Shown in pieces: positions 1 through 8,736 of a stretch of DNA of 64,000 bases. A model generated the notes under the pieces. That model saw only the letters and a list, made by a program, of their open reading frames with translations. It ran no database searches and was not told the origin of the DNA. Within the stretch, counting starts at the first letter, position 1. The number at the start of each line of letters is the position of its first letter. The stretch covers positions 310,001 to 374,000 of the forward strand of contig NZ_WTWY01000005.1 in assembly GCF_009870825.1 (NCBI RefSeq). The letters are read 5' to 3'. This DNA is from Paenibacillus sp. USDA918EY. Its GTDB lineage: Bacteria > Bacillota > Bacilli > Paenibacillales > Paenibacillaceae. A program made the position numbers and the translations under genes.

Positions 1-262
1 TGATATAGGGCTTGGGGACCTTTCCTTCGACGTAATTGAGCTCAAGTTGCTTGTTCCAAAAATAATAATCTGCATACAGCGGCTTCATTTCCCGAACTTC
101 GTCCTCGCCGGGCAGTTCCTCGTCCGCCCAATCCAGCTCCAGCAGTGCCGCCAAATTTTGCGATTTGCGACCTCCCGCTTTGATTTCGATAACTTGGCAG
201 GCCGCGTAGCCTTGCAATTTTTCGTCGTACACGCAATATACGTCCCCTACGTACGGCTTCAT
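1..262 (-). CDS. Hypothetical protein, 3' end cut by window edge
   Basis: An open frame starts at ATG 262, preceded by an AAAGGGTGATGGA ribosome binding site, and runs off the left edge after about 87 codons. It begins MKPYVGDVYCVYDEKLQGYA and is rich in acidic and aromatic residues, with no signal peptide or membrane segment. I do not recognise the family with confidence. The opening (VGDVYCVYDE..GYAACQVIEI) looks like a small beta-rich protein of the kind seen in bacillus immunity-like or uncharacterised families, but that is only an impression. It is probably a single gene convergent with nothing visible here. Confidence 0.6.
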   Translation of the reverse strand, partial: MKPYVGDVYCVYDEKLQGYAACQVIEIKAGGRKSQNLAALLELDWADEELPGEDEVREMKPLYADYYFWNKQLELNYVEGKVPKPYI

Positions 263-369
263 TCCATCACCCTTTACGTTAATCCTTGTCTTTCCAATGT
301 ACAATGATTACTCGAAAAGAACAATGAAGCGAAAGAACAAAACTGGAGGGCCTGTTAGACAGTCTCCCG

Positions 370-403
370 AAAAAAAAGAAAGCGGGCGCTTAACAGCCCC
401 GCT
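370..403 (-). terminator. Rho-independent terminator of dgk-dck
   Basis: On the minus strand an AGCGGG/CCCGCT stem (381-403) is followed by a T-rich run (370-380). It lies 20 bases after the dck stop codon. Confidence 0.75.
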
Positions 404-423
404 ATCTTACTCGGATGTCTTGA

Positions 424-1065
424 TTAGGAACGACGAATGATTTCTCCTACCTTCTTCAATATGCCGGACATCGAATCGGGATCATGCACGTCGTAATCGT
501 CAATGTTCAGGCGAAGCACCGGACAGGCGTGGAATTCGCCGATCCAATCCGAATATCTTTTATGCATATGTTCCCAATAGGACACGTCGGTTTGGATCTC
601 CATCTCGCGTCCACGCTCCTGGATTCGGGCCAGGATGGACGGCAAACTTCCTTCCAGGTAAATGAGAACATCGGGATGCGGAAAATACGGCGTCATTACC
701 ATCGCTTCAAACAAGCTGGTGTATGTTTCGTAATCGATTTTGGACATCGTCCCCTGGTCGGCGTGCATTTTGGCGAATATCCCGGTGTCTTCGTAAATGG
801 AGCGGTCCTGAACGAATCCGCCGCCCATTTCAAAAATTCTTTTTTGTTCCTTAAACCGTTCGGCCAAAAAATAGATCTGCAAATGGAAGCTCCATCGTTC
901 AAAATCATGGTAAAACTTTTCCAAGTAAGGATTATGCTCTACCTGTTCCATGGACGTTTTAAAGCCCAATTGAGCCGCAAGCGCTGCGGTAAGCGTCGAT
1001 TTGCCTACGCCGACCGTTCCTGCGACCGTAATGATTGCGTTTTCCGGGATATGGTATGAATTCAT
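424..1065 (-). CDS. dck: Deoxyadenosine/deoxycytidine kinase
   Basis: This 213-aa protein phosphorylates deoxyadenosine and deoxycytidine for nucleotide salvage in the cytoplasm. The P-loop GTVGVGKST lies at about residues 16-24. The DRS motif that binds base and sugar is at about 87-89, within FVQDRSIYEDTGIFA. An arginine-rich lid (RIQERGRE) follows. From memory the sequence is very close to Bacillus subtilis Dck (YaaG) over its full length. Its ATG overlaps the dgk stop by four bases, so the two are translationally coupled. The gene order matches the dgk-dck pair of Bacillus. Confidence 0.95.
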   Translation of the reverse strand: MNSYHIPENAIITVAGTVGVGKSTLTAALAAQLGFKTSMEQVEHNPYLEKFYHDFERWSFHLQIYFLAERFKEQKRIFEMGGGFVQDRSIYEDTGIFAKMHADQGTMSKIDYETYTSLFEAMVMTPYFPHPDVLIYLEGSLPSILARIQERGREMEIQTDVSYWEHMHKRYSDWIGEFHACPVLRLNIDDYDVHDPDSMSGILKKVGEIIRRS

Positions 1066-1688
1066 GACAAGTTCTCCTTTAACTGAGAGACAATCTCTTC
1101 GAATTGGTTTTTGTTTTGGACAAAATCGACCCGGTTGGCGTCGACCGTCATGATGATCGTGGAAGGTTCGCGATCCGCAAGCGACGTCATCGCCGCTTCA
1201 TAATCCTCGATTAACTGCGCCAGGTAACCCGGATCCATGTCTTGCTCAAACGGACGCCCCCTTTTGGCGATTCGACGCTGCAGCGTCTCAAGACTTGCTT
1301 TGATGTAAATAATGATGTTCGGTTTGGGCAAATCATCCGTCAAAATATGATAGATTTGCTCATATTTATCCCGTTCGGCTCCGCTTAACGTTCTCCGGCT
1401 GAAGATCAGGTTTTTGAAAATGTGGTAGTCCGAAACCACCGGTTTCCCCGCCAAAATGTAGTCGTTAACCGTCTCTTTCAGCTGTTTATACCGGTTGCAA
1501 AGGAAAAACATTTCGAGCTGAAAGCTCCAATCGTCCATGTTTTGATAAAATTTATCGATAAACGGGTTTTCCTCGACGATTTCCTTCACGACCGGAAGCC
1601 GCAGACGTTCGCCAAGCATCGAGGCCAGCGTTGTTTTTCCGGCCCCGATCGGCCCTTCTACGGCAATAAATGGCATATTTGTTCTCAT
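1062..1688 (-). CDS. dgk: Deoxyguanosine kinase
   Basis: This 208-aa deoxynucleoside kinase is the partner of dck and phosphorylates purine deoxynucleosides, mainly deoxyguanosine. It has the P-loop GPIGAGKTT at about residues 12-20 and the family pattern ENPFIDKFYQNMDDWSFQLEMF. It resembles B. subtilis Dgk (YaaF). The ATG at 1688 has GGGGGAGGA about 11 bases upstream; the internal Met at 1676 is a less likely start. An extended -10 element (TGTTACAAT on the minus strand, 1757-1762) about 70 bases upstream could be its promoter. Confidence 0.95.
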   Translation of the reverse strand: MRTNMPFIAVEGPIGAGKTTLASMLGERLRLPVVKEIVEENPFIDKFYQNMDDWSFQLEMFFLCNRYKQLKETVNDYILAGKPVVSDYHIFKNLIFSRRTLSGAERDKYEQIYHILTDDLPKPNIIIYIKASLETLQRRIAKRGRPFEQDMDPGYLAQLIEDYEAAMTSLADREPSTIIMTVDANRVDFVQNKNQFEEIVSQLKENLS

Positions 1689-1987
1689 GTAAGCCGACTT
1701 CCTCCCCCATCCGTTTGAAACCTTCTATGAATCTTCTCTATGAAATGGACGAACTCATTGTAACACAGCATCGCCCAGTTTCTCACCGAAACTTTTTCCA
1801 TGAACACGTGACAACTTTTTGCATCAGCCGGGCGAGAGGCCAATTTTTTATGAAGAAACATGAAACATTTTACAATCATAACCGTCTTATCATTGGAATC
1901 TTCCACAGGTTGACTCCGACCCGCGGGGATATGGCACGGCCATTCCTCATCATTCCTAAATGAACTTGAAGGGAGATGTCTTGTAAC

Positions 1988-3478
1988 ATGAAAAAATCCA
2001 TTGCACTCTTGTCGCTGGCGCTGGGTTTGACCGTTTCGGCCCAAGCATCCGCCGCGGAGGCGAACGCAAATTCAGCCTCGAACATCGTTTCCTACGGAAC
2101 CGATTCCCTTGTGAAAAAAGACGGCACGTTCTGGATCTGGGGGCCGCAGCAGCCCGTACCGACACAAATCCCCGAGCTGACCGGAGCGGCAAGCACGTTT
2201 GGATTCCATATGGTGGAGAAACAGGACCATTCGGTGTGGCTCTGGGAGACGAAGCCGTTAAGCAAGACGGTGACCGTAAAACCCGTGAGCGGCATCAGCA
2301 ACGTGACGAAAATCGAGGGTTATGGGCCTGCGCTTGCCTTAGATCGTGACGGCAACGTATCGGCTTCGGTTAAGACGGCTGAAGGCTGGGATATGACGCA
2401 TTTTGAACCGGTGAAAGGCATCGACCATGTGTCCGATGTCGAAAGCTACTATGAAATGAACGACAAGACCGGCCAAGCCCGCCGCATCTTTTTGAAGACG
2501 GACGGTACGGTCTGGACAAATACGGATTCCGAGCCATCCCTCACCCCAGCCAAAAATCTCGATAACGTCGTTCAAATCGAAAAAAATATCGCGCTGAAAA
2601 AAGACGGCACGGTTTGGACCTGGCCGAAAACCTTTAAAGGCACGGGCAGCCTTCCGAACACGGTGACCGCAACGCAAATCAAGCCATTAAACCAGATTAA
2701 AAGCATTTGGCAAGACGCAAACTCCTCGCTGGCCATCGACAGCCAATCCCGGCTTTGGTTCTGGGGAGCGATCTTAACCGGCTATTCGGACGGACCCGTG
2801 TACACGGACCTTCCCGATCCGGTTCTCTTGACCGGCGTTAAAAACGTCAAAGAAGCTTATGTCGTTGAAGATTCGATCGTGGCTTTCACGGGGGACGACA
2901 AAGTATACGCGACTTCGATCAAACGGAACAGTATGCCCTCCAACGCCTCCTTTAAGCTGCTTGCTTCGGACGTTGCTTCCGTCAAAAACGGCTACCGCCA
3001 TATCATCATGCAGAAAAAAGACGGCACCCTTTGGGGTTGGGGCGTCAACAAAAACGCGGAGCTTGGTTACGGGGATTACGAGTTCATGCATCAAACGCCT
3101 GTTCCCGTGCAAAAGCCGATATCCGTTTCCTTGAACGGGGAAAACGTGCCTTTGGCCAGCGGCGTCATTACGCGCAACAGCCAAAACTTCGTGCCGCTGC
3201 GCTCCGTGTTCGAAAAGATGGGAGCCGAAGTTTCTTACGATGAAAAGAGCAAACAGGCCACAGTGTCCCGCAAGGAAGACGGCAAACCCGCCATTTCCAT
3301 CAGCGTCAACGTAAAAACCGGAAGCATTACGCTGAACAACGCTCCGATCACGATCGAAAACAAGCCGTTTACCGTGGATGGAACGGTGTACCTGCCGCTC
3401 CGCCTGATCAGCGAAAAGCTGGGCGCCACCGTCAATTGGCTTCCGGACCAGGAACGCATTTCCATCCAAATGAACTGA
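1988..3478 (+). CDS. Secreted RCC1-like repeat protein with copper-amine-oxidase-type stalk domain
   Basis: This 496-aa protein has a signal peptide (MKKSIALLSLALGLTVSAQASA). The middle holds about five RCC1-like blades with the pattern KKDGTxWxWG (for example KKDGTFWIWG, LKKDGTVWTW, KKDGTLWGWG), which suggests a beta-propeller. The last 120 residues match the copper amine oxidase N-terminal-like domain (VPLRSVFEKMGAEVSYD and VYLPLRLISEKLGATVNW), common on Paenibacillus cell-surface proteins. An ATG at 1976 abuts the GGGAG site directly; ATG 1988 has the proper 12-base gap and begins the signal peptide. The function is unknown and is probably extracellular binding. Confidence 0.85.
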   Translation: MKKSIALLSLALGLTVSAQASAAEANANSASNIVSYGTDSLVKKDGTFWIWGPQQPVPTQIPELTGAASTFGFHMVEKQDHSVWLWETKPLSKTVTVKPVSGISNVTKIEGYGPALALDRDGNVSASVKTAEGWDMTHFEPVKGIDHVSDVESYYEMNDKTGQARRIFLKTDGTVWTNTDSEPSLTPAKNLDNVVQIEKNIALKKDGTVWTWPKTFKGTGSLPNTVTATQIKPLNQIKSIWQDANSSLAIDSQSRLWFWGAILTGYSDGPVYTDLPDPVLLTGVKNVKEAYVVEDSIVAFTGDDKVYATSIKRNSMPSNASFKLLASDVASVKNGYRHIIMQKKDGTLWGWGVNKNAELGYGDYEFMHQTPVPVQKPISVSLNGENVPLASGVITRNSQNFVPLRSVFEKMGAEVSYDEKSKQATVSRKEDGKPAISISVNVKTGSITLNNAPITIENKPFTVDGTVYLPLRLISEKLGATVNWLPDQERISIQMN

Positions 3479-3553
3479 TTTTCGTTTTATAGGCGCAATT
3501 ACGCAGCAGCCAACGGTCAAACGACCGGTCTCCAGTGCGGTTTTATCGCTTTT

Positions 3554-3590
3554 CACCGGGATCATTCTGATTCAATGGATGATCCCGGTG
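3554..3590. terminator. Twelve-base-pair inverted repeat between convergent genes
   Basis: CACCGGGATCAT (3554-3565) pairs perfectly with ATGATCCCGGTG (3579-3590). It overlaps the last codons of the gerAC-type gene and is followed on the plus strand only by TTTATG. It is a plausible but weak terminator for the plus-strand gene ending at 3478. Confidence 0.4.
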
Positions 3591-4687
3591 TTTATGATGG
3601 ATACTTGGACGCTCGTGTGGAACCGAACCTCCGAGAAATCCTTGCTCCACTTCTTGCGTTTCCAATCGTTGTTATGGTAGGCGATCAACTCTCTGCCGAC
3701 GCCGAAAATATCGCAATTCGCCTTCTGCAGATCCCGTACCACGCCACGCGCTTGATCCGTCAAAATCTTGGAAAGCTCCTTGTTCACCGTGAGAATCGAT
3801 TTTTCATCCAAAGGCTGGGTGCCCGTATATTCTTCGATGATCCCCTTAAGTTTGATGTTTAACTGAACGTGAACCTCCCCGTTTCGGGCTACCGTAACCT
3901 TGAATTTTCGTTTCACCTTTTTTTTGCCGACGTTAAAACTGATGTCCCCATGAAGCGGCCCGTCATCGATTCTTTTGGTAAAACGGGCGTTATCCCCCGA
4001 GTGCCCCTTGAGCAAAACCAGCATGATCGAATCTTCGGTATTCAACGTACCGCTGAATTTTTGATCGTCAAACAACGCCACGCCTTTGGCGATGATTTCT
4101 TCCCCTTGCAAATCGATGTACGGCAGCGCAAAATCCTGTCCCGGATCCTCCAACGCCCTAAAAACCGTATCCATGGTCTCGGGCGGATAAAAAAGGCTCA
4201 TTTTCTCCAAGCTGTTGATTTTCTGGATCAGGAATTCGCCGATTTTCAATTCGCCGACCTCTTTTTTATTGATGATATCCGACGCCGCCCCGTCGGTAAT
4301 GACCAACCGTACGTTCGAGGTGGGATTGTCGGGGTCCCGGAAATTAACGTCCATGGGAGGTTTCAAGCCTTCCATCGCTAGGCTTTTCCCGATGATTTGG
4401 ATGCCGTTTTTGATCACCCTCATATTCCCTCTTACCCTGCTCCGCAATTCGTTGCTTGCTCCGCGCGTCGTGATCCCTTCCCCGCTGTGGATTTCATTTT
4501 TCGTGCCGGACTGCTCCGTTTCCGGAGGAATAATAAGCTCAACCGTTTCCTTGATTCTCTTGTCTTTTGTGAGATCGAACCCGATGCTGTACGCAAGAGT
4601 CAAGTCCTTTAAATATTCGCTGTCCCAGCAGCCTGACAACACCGCAACCGACATCGTCCCAGCCAGCAGGATGACGGATCGTTTCAT
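3572..4687 (-). CDS. Spore germination lipoprotein, Ger(x)C family
   Basis: This 371-aa subunit C of a GerA-type germinant receptor sits on the outer face of the spore inner membrane. The lipobox LSGC is at about residues 17-20, followed by WDSEYLKDL, typical of Ger(x)C proteins. The body matches the family in length and in its conserved IGKSLAMEGL-like segment. The ATG has GGGGGAG nine bases upstream and overlaps the permease stop by four bases, so it is translated as part of the operon. The germinant cannot be told from sequence. Confidence 0.93.
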   Translation of the reverse strand: MKRSVILLAGTMSVAVLSGCWDSEYLKDLTLAYSIGFDLTKDKRIKETVELIIPPETEQSGTKNEIHSGEGITTRGASNELRSRVRGNMRVIKNGIQIIGKSLAMEGLKPPMDVNFRDPDNPTSNVRLVITDGAASDIINKKEVGELKIGEFLIQKINSLEKMSLFYPPETMDTVFRALEDPGQDFALPYIDLQGEEIIAKGVALFDDQKFSGTLNTEDSIMLVLLKGHSGDNARFTKRIDDGPLHGDISFNVGKKKVKRKFKVTVARNGEVHVQLNIKLKGIIEEYTGTQPLDEKSILTVNKELSKILTDQARGVVRDLQKANCDIFGVGRELIAYHNNDWKRKKWSKDFSEVRFHTSVQVSIINTGIIH

Positions 4688-5778
4688 GCGGTTCTCCCCC
4701 TCGTTTTTTTGATGAACAGCGATCCGATCATCATGAGCAGCGGGAGGATAAACACGAAAAGATAGGCCGCGTAATCCGTCACAACTTCCAAGCGTTGATT
4801 GGCGATCGGCGTTGCCGGAATGAGGCCGATGGCAAACACCGCTGCAATGACAAAAGGTACAAATATCCGATGGTCTTTTTGTTTAAACAATTGCGTCAAC
4901 CCGATCGATGCGGAATACGTATAACTGGTGATCGAACACACGATGATAATGGACCAAATCGGGAGAAATAACACGTCTGCCCGGTCGATGATGTAAAAGT
5001 TCAGCGATTTAACCAAATATAGAACGGGTTCAGGAATTAACCGCAGCTGCCCCGTATTGAATACCATCTGACAAGTGCAAACCACGACAGTATAAAACAA
5101 CGTGACGAACAAATTCGACATGCTTACCACCCGAAGCTTTTTCTTGTCCGAAGCATCGATCAGAGGGAAAATGACAAGAATGACCTCGAAACCATACATG
5201 GAGACCGTCGTATCTTTCAACGCCTTCAAAATGTTCCAAATGCCCGCCTCCAGCAGCGGAAACATATATTCAAGACGGGCTTGCATCAACCCGTAACTTA
5301 CGAAGATGATAAGCGGCAGCAACAAAAACGACGATAAGGCATAGAAACGGGCCAGGACGGTCAGCTTCTCCTTTGCCAAATAATAGCTCATGATCGAAAA
5401 CAAAGCGAGCAATATCCAGGTTGGCGTCGCATCCATCATCCAGCGCTGCAGCACACTGACGGCACTGATCATCACGTTGGCTCCGATCAGGATGAAATAG
5501 GCGATGTAACAAACAATCAGCACCCTGCCGATGGCGGGTCCGCAAAGCCGAAGACAGATTTGAAACAGATTCAGTCCCGGAAACTTTCGAAGAAGCCCCC
5601 AAAACATCAGAAGAATGATCTGGGTAATCACACCGGTCAAGATCATCGTTATGCCTCCGCCGCCCCTTGCGGTTTCGTTCAGCTTGAAGGGAATCGTAAG
5701 AACCCCCACCCCGATCTGAGCCTGGATAATAAACAGGAACAACTGCCGGGCCGACATCATTTTTTCAGTCCGGGTCAT
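4684..5778 (-). CDS. Spore germination permease, GerAB/amino acid permease family
   Basis: This roughly 364-aa integral membrane protein has about ten hydrophobic segments. It begins with the family-typical SARQLFLFIIQAQIGVGVLTIP and is the B subunit of a GerA-type receptor, the subunit thought to recognise the germinant. ATG codons at 5781 and 5778 are adjacent; the GGGAGG site fits 5778 better. It lies between the A and C subunits in the standard gene order. Confidence 0.93.
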   Translation of the reverse strand: MTRTEKMMSARQLFLFIIQAQIGVGVLTIPFKLNETARGGGGITMILTGVITQIILLMFWGLLRKFPGLNLFQICLRLCGPAIGRVLIVCYIAYFILIGANVMISAVSVLQRWMMDATPTWILLALFSIMSYYLAKEKLTVLARFYALSSFLLLPLIIFVSYGLMQARLEYMFPLLEAGIWNILKALKDTTVSMYGFEVILVIFPLIDASDKKKLRVVSMSNLFVTLFYTVVVCTCQMVFNTGQLRLIPEPVLYLVKSLNFYIIDRADVLFLPIWSIIIVCSITSYTYSASIGLTQLFKQKDHRIFVPFVIAAVFAIGLIPATPIANQRLEVVTDYAAYLFVFILPLLMMIGSLFIKKTRGRTA

Positions 5779-5811
5779 CATGATCCTCCCTTCATGGCGG
5801 CATGCATGCGG

Positions 5812-7230
5812 TTATTTATTGGAGCCTTGCCCTTTTTTGCGTATGATCCAAATAGGGAATCGCAAAAACGTATCTTTTAACCCTTTAAGTTTAAAAGGAG
5901 CAATCGGATAAAGATACGGCTTCCCGAAGGACTCGAGCTTGCACAGATGGATAAACATAATCGTGAGCCCAAACGCGATGCCGATATACCCGAATATGGC
6001 CGCAAGAAGCATTAACGGGAATCTGATAATCCGCAGCGCCGAACTCATTTCGTTGGACGGGATGAGGAACGAGGAAATGGCCGTCAGCGCCACGACGATG
6101 GTCATGGTATACGAAACCAGCCCGGCCTTGACGATCGCATCCCCAATGACCAAACCTCCGACGATGCCGATCGTTTGTCCGACCCGGTTCGGTAGACGAA
6201 GCCCCGCCTCCCTCAGGAGCTCGAAGATCAGCTCGAGAAACATCGCTTCGACGATCGGCGGATAGGGGACGCGCGTCAACGAACCTTGTACCGTAAAAAA
6301 TAATTGAATCGGCAACACATTGGAATGGAAAGAAACCGTCGCGATATAAATCGCCGGCAGCTGAAACGCCGTGATAAAGCTAATAAGCCTGATGAAACGG
6401 ACAAAAGACGCAATCATCCAGCGGTTATTGTAATCGTCAGGCGTTTGAAAAAAGGTAAAAAAGCATGCCGGCATGATCAGGGCCGTAGGATCGCCCTCCA
6501 GCATGACCACGATGTGTCCGTCAAGCAGGTAGGAGCACGTCCGATCGGGTCGCTCGGTATTCAAGTGCTGCGGGAAAATCGAATACGGATTATCTTCCAT
6601 CATTTCCTGAATAAACCCCGTAGATATGACCGTGTCGAGCGAAATATGGCTTAACCTGCGTTCTACCTTTTGAACAAGCTCGGCGTCGCATAAATTTTGA
6701 ACGTACAACATCGCAACCTTTCTCGGCACGGTGTTGCCGACGCTGTGATAGCGAACCGTAAGATCGGGGGAGCTGATTTGCTGCCGGATCAAATGCAGGT
6801 TGACGGTTAAATTTTCGATAAATCCGTTATGCGGGCCGCGCACGATGCCTTCGTTTTCCGGTTCGGCGATGCTTCGGTCATAAGTGGCCGGCGTCGTAAG
6901 CACATAAAATTCATCCCTCCCGTCCAACAAATATAGGCAGCTGCCCTGCATCAAACCCTGGATCCCTTGTTCAAGATCGCGGTTCAGCTCCATCCGCAAC
7001 GTCGTGAACAGCTCGGAAAGGCTTTTGCCTTCGCCAAAGCTCATCGGCGTAATGATATTGCGTTCGATCAGGACGGGATCCACCAGCGACTCCAAATAGA
7101 TCAAAGCAGCCGGCGTATCTTTAAACGGATAATGTTTTATTTTGAGATCATGGGTATCAAACAGCGCTTTTCGAATATATTCCGTATTTTGGTTCAGGTC
7201 GAGGGATGCATGCCGGGAAGATGGGTTCAT
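5812..7230 (-). CDS. Spore germination protein, GerAA family
   Basis: This 472-aa A subunit of a GerA-type receptor has a soluble N-terminal half. The GerA-specific membrane region at about residues 270-445 includes RVPYPPIVEAMFLELIFELL and GIVGGLVIGDAIVKAGLVS. AGGCGG lies 7 bases before the ATG. It is the first gene of the A-B-C operon. The upstream 90 bases end at the terminator of the FHA gene, so the operon has its own promoter. In such operons that is normally a forespore sigma-G promoter, but I could not fix one. Confidence 0.93.
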   Translation of the reverse strand: MNPSSRHASLDLNQNTEYIRKALFDTHDLKIKHYPFKDTPAALIYLESLVDPVLIERNIITPMSFGEGKSLSELFTTLRMELNRDLEQGIQGLMQGSCLYLLDGRDEFYVLTTPATYDRSIAEPENEGIVRGPHNGFIENLTVNLHLIRQQISSPDLTVRYHSVGNTVPRKVAMLYVQNLCDAELVQKVERRLSHISLDTVISTGFIQEMMEDNPYSIFPQHLNTERPDRTCSYLLDGHIVVMLEGDPTALIMPACFFTFFQTPDDYNNRWMIASFVRFIRLISFITAFQLPAIYIATVSFHSNVLPIQLFFTVQGSLTRVPYPPIVEAMFLELIFELLREAGLRLPNRVGQTIGIVGGLVIGDAIVKAGLVSYTMTIVVALTAISSFLIPSNEMSSALRIIRFPLMLLAAIFGYIGIAFGLTIMFIHLCKLESFGKPYLYPIAPFKLKGLKDTFLRFPIWIIRKKGQGSNK

Positions 7231-7320
7231 GAGATTACCGCCTGCCTATGCGAAATGATGAATAATGGTAATTTCTCCAGCTAAGAGTAAAATATTCCTG
7301 CGCTCCGATGAATCGGCAAC

Positions 7321-7345
7321 AAAAAAAGCCGCGATCGCGGCTTTT
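7321..7345 (-). terminator. Terminator after the FHA-winged-helix gene
   Basis: The GCCGCGATCGCGGC stem is flanked by A7 and T4 runs. On the minus strand the hairpin is followed by TTTTTTT. It separates this gene from the gerA-type operon. Confidence 0.75.
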
Positions 7346-7349
7346 CCCG

Positions 7350-8048
7350 TTATGAATTTGATGCTTCCGAACCGGCGTAACTTTCCTCCCGTTTCATGTA
7401 AACGCCTTTTTTGTAAACGGACTTGATGACGAAGCTCGAACCCAGCTTTTTGTTCGTTCGGTAAATGAGCGAATTCACTTCGTCTATTCCGACGAGCTCG
7501 GTGTTTTCCATGCACCGTTCCGGCCATACCCGCTGCATGATTTCCTCTTTGGTGACGAAATGGTCTAGCCGGTCGTGCAGCAGCTTAAACAGCAGATATT
7601 CCTTTTTCGATAACGTCACTTGCTCGTGTCCAATCTGGATGCTTTGCAGGTGGTCGTGCAGCTGAACCTCCCGTTCCAGCAGATCGGAAACCGCATATTC
7701 CCGCGTCTCTTCAAGATCCCCGTCGAAATCCACCTGCAGCCTGACAAGCCCGCTTACAAGCGTCAACCGATCCCCGGGGGCAACCGGATATTTCCGGTGC
7801 GGAATCAGGCGTTGTCCGTTCAGTTCCGTGCCGTTTTTGCTCCCCAGATCTTCCACGTACACATCCTGGCGCACCCGGGATATGCAGCAATGGCGCTTGG
7901 ATACGAGCTGATTGTAGATCGCCAGCATATCACCGCTTGAACGCGTATGCCTGCCGATCGTAATGCTTTTCCCCTGTTCCAGGTAAAGAAATGAACCATG
8001 TCCCTTTTGACCGGCGGTATCCAAAATGATTTTGACGATATCCGGCAT
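7350..8048 (-). CDS. FHA domain fused to an OmpR-type winged-helix DNA-binding domain
   Basis: This 232-aa protein has an FHA domain at about residues 5-105: IGRH at 31-34, VSKRH at 49-53, and GSKNGTELNG at 69-78, the phosphothreonine-recognition loops. A winged-helix domain of the OmpR/PhoB effector type follows at about 140-222 (LSKKEYLLFKLLHDR ... KLGSSFVIKSVYKKGVYM). It has no receiver domain. It would therefore be a transcription regulator driven by binding a phosphothreonine partner and so by a Ser/Thr kinase. ATG 8048 has GGGAG eight bases upstream; the GTG at 8063 overlaps that site. The target is unknown; the gerA-type operon lies directly downstream. Confidence 0.85.
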   Translation of the reverse strand: MPDIVKIILDTAGQKGHGSFLYLEQGKSITIGRHTRSSGDMLAIYNQLVSKRHCCISRVRQDVYVEDLGSKNGTELNGQRLIPHRKYPVAPGDRLTLVSGLVRLQVDFDGDLEETREYAVSDLLEREVQLHDHLQSIQIGHEQVTLSKKEYLLFKLLHDRLDHFVTKEEIMQRVWPERCMENTELVGIDEVNSLIYRTNKKLGSSFVIKSVYKKGVYMKREESYAGSEASNS

Positions 8049-8293
8049 GATTGAATCTCCCACTTTCCTATCCGAGATTATGGATGGCCCGGGAGGCAGC
8101 CATAATCAAAAATGATAATTTCATCAGATTTGCTCCATTGTTTGCCACACGGGCAAATTTTATAGTAAAAAAAACGCCTATCGACGCATTTCCTAAGAAG
8201 ACAGACCGCGTTTAAAGGCAGTTTTTCTTGCAGTATCAGGAAGCAACGGCTCTGTAGTCTATACTTTCCGATGTTGCCAAAAGAGGATACTGC

Positions 8294-8626
8294 ATGAACA
8301 ACATCACTTTATCTAATACTATCAGTCCGGGAAACAATTTTCAAAGCGAGGTTATTCCATTGAAACGAACTCAAACGATCATGTATGGCGTCATGTCCTT
8401 TTTGGCCGCCAGCGTGCTTGCACTTTACGTATATTTTTTTCAGCAATTGGAGGATAAGCCGAACGATTCGGTAGAAACTTTATTTCTTCAGCATAACTCG
8501 GGCAGCGCGATTTCCGGCTCATCGTCGGAGCAAAGCGATACATCCGAAAACGCCGTGGTTCAAAACGGCAAATCCATTTGGGAGAGGATCGAGGATGCCG
8601 TTCTGGAGCGGATCCATTCAAAATAA
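8294..8626 (+). CDS. Small single-pass membrane protein, hypothetical
   Basis: This 110-aa protein has one membrane segment at about residues 28-48 (TIMYGVMSFLAASVLALYVYFF) and a polar, serine-rich outer or inner tail. An AGAGGA site lies six bases before the ATG. The family is not recognised. It is divergent from the FHA gene and followed closely by pdxK, which has its own promoter. Confidence 0.6.
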   Translation: MNNITLSNTISPGNNFQSEVIPLKRTQTIMYGVMSFLAASVLALYVYFFQQLEDKPNDSVETLFLQHNSGSAISGSSSEQSDTSENAVVQNGKSIWERIEDAVLERIHSK

Positions 8627-8655
8627 GACACGCTCCGGGTTGGCGAGCATAATGA

Positions 8656-8684
8656 TTCACCTGCTTGTTTTTTTCTGATATAAT
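8656..8684 (+). promoter_or_regulatory. Sigma-A promoter of pdxK
   Basis: TTCACC (8656-8661), a 17-base spacer and TATAAT (8679-8684) lie 53 bases before the GTG start of pdxK. Confidence 0.7.
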
Positions 8685-8736
8685 CAATTCGACTTCAGTC
8701 GGTTCATATTTCAATGCAGGAAAGAGGTTTTTCATC

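Noticed and set aside
1670..1963. Short open frames in the dgk-RCC1 intergenic region
   Set aside because: They lack ribosome sites and overlap the promoter regions of the two divergent genes.
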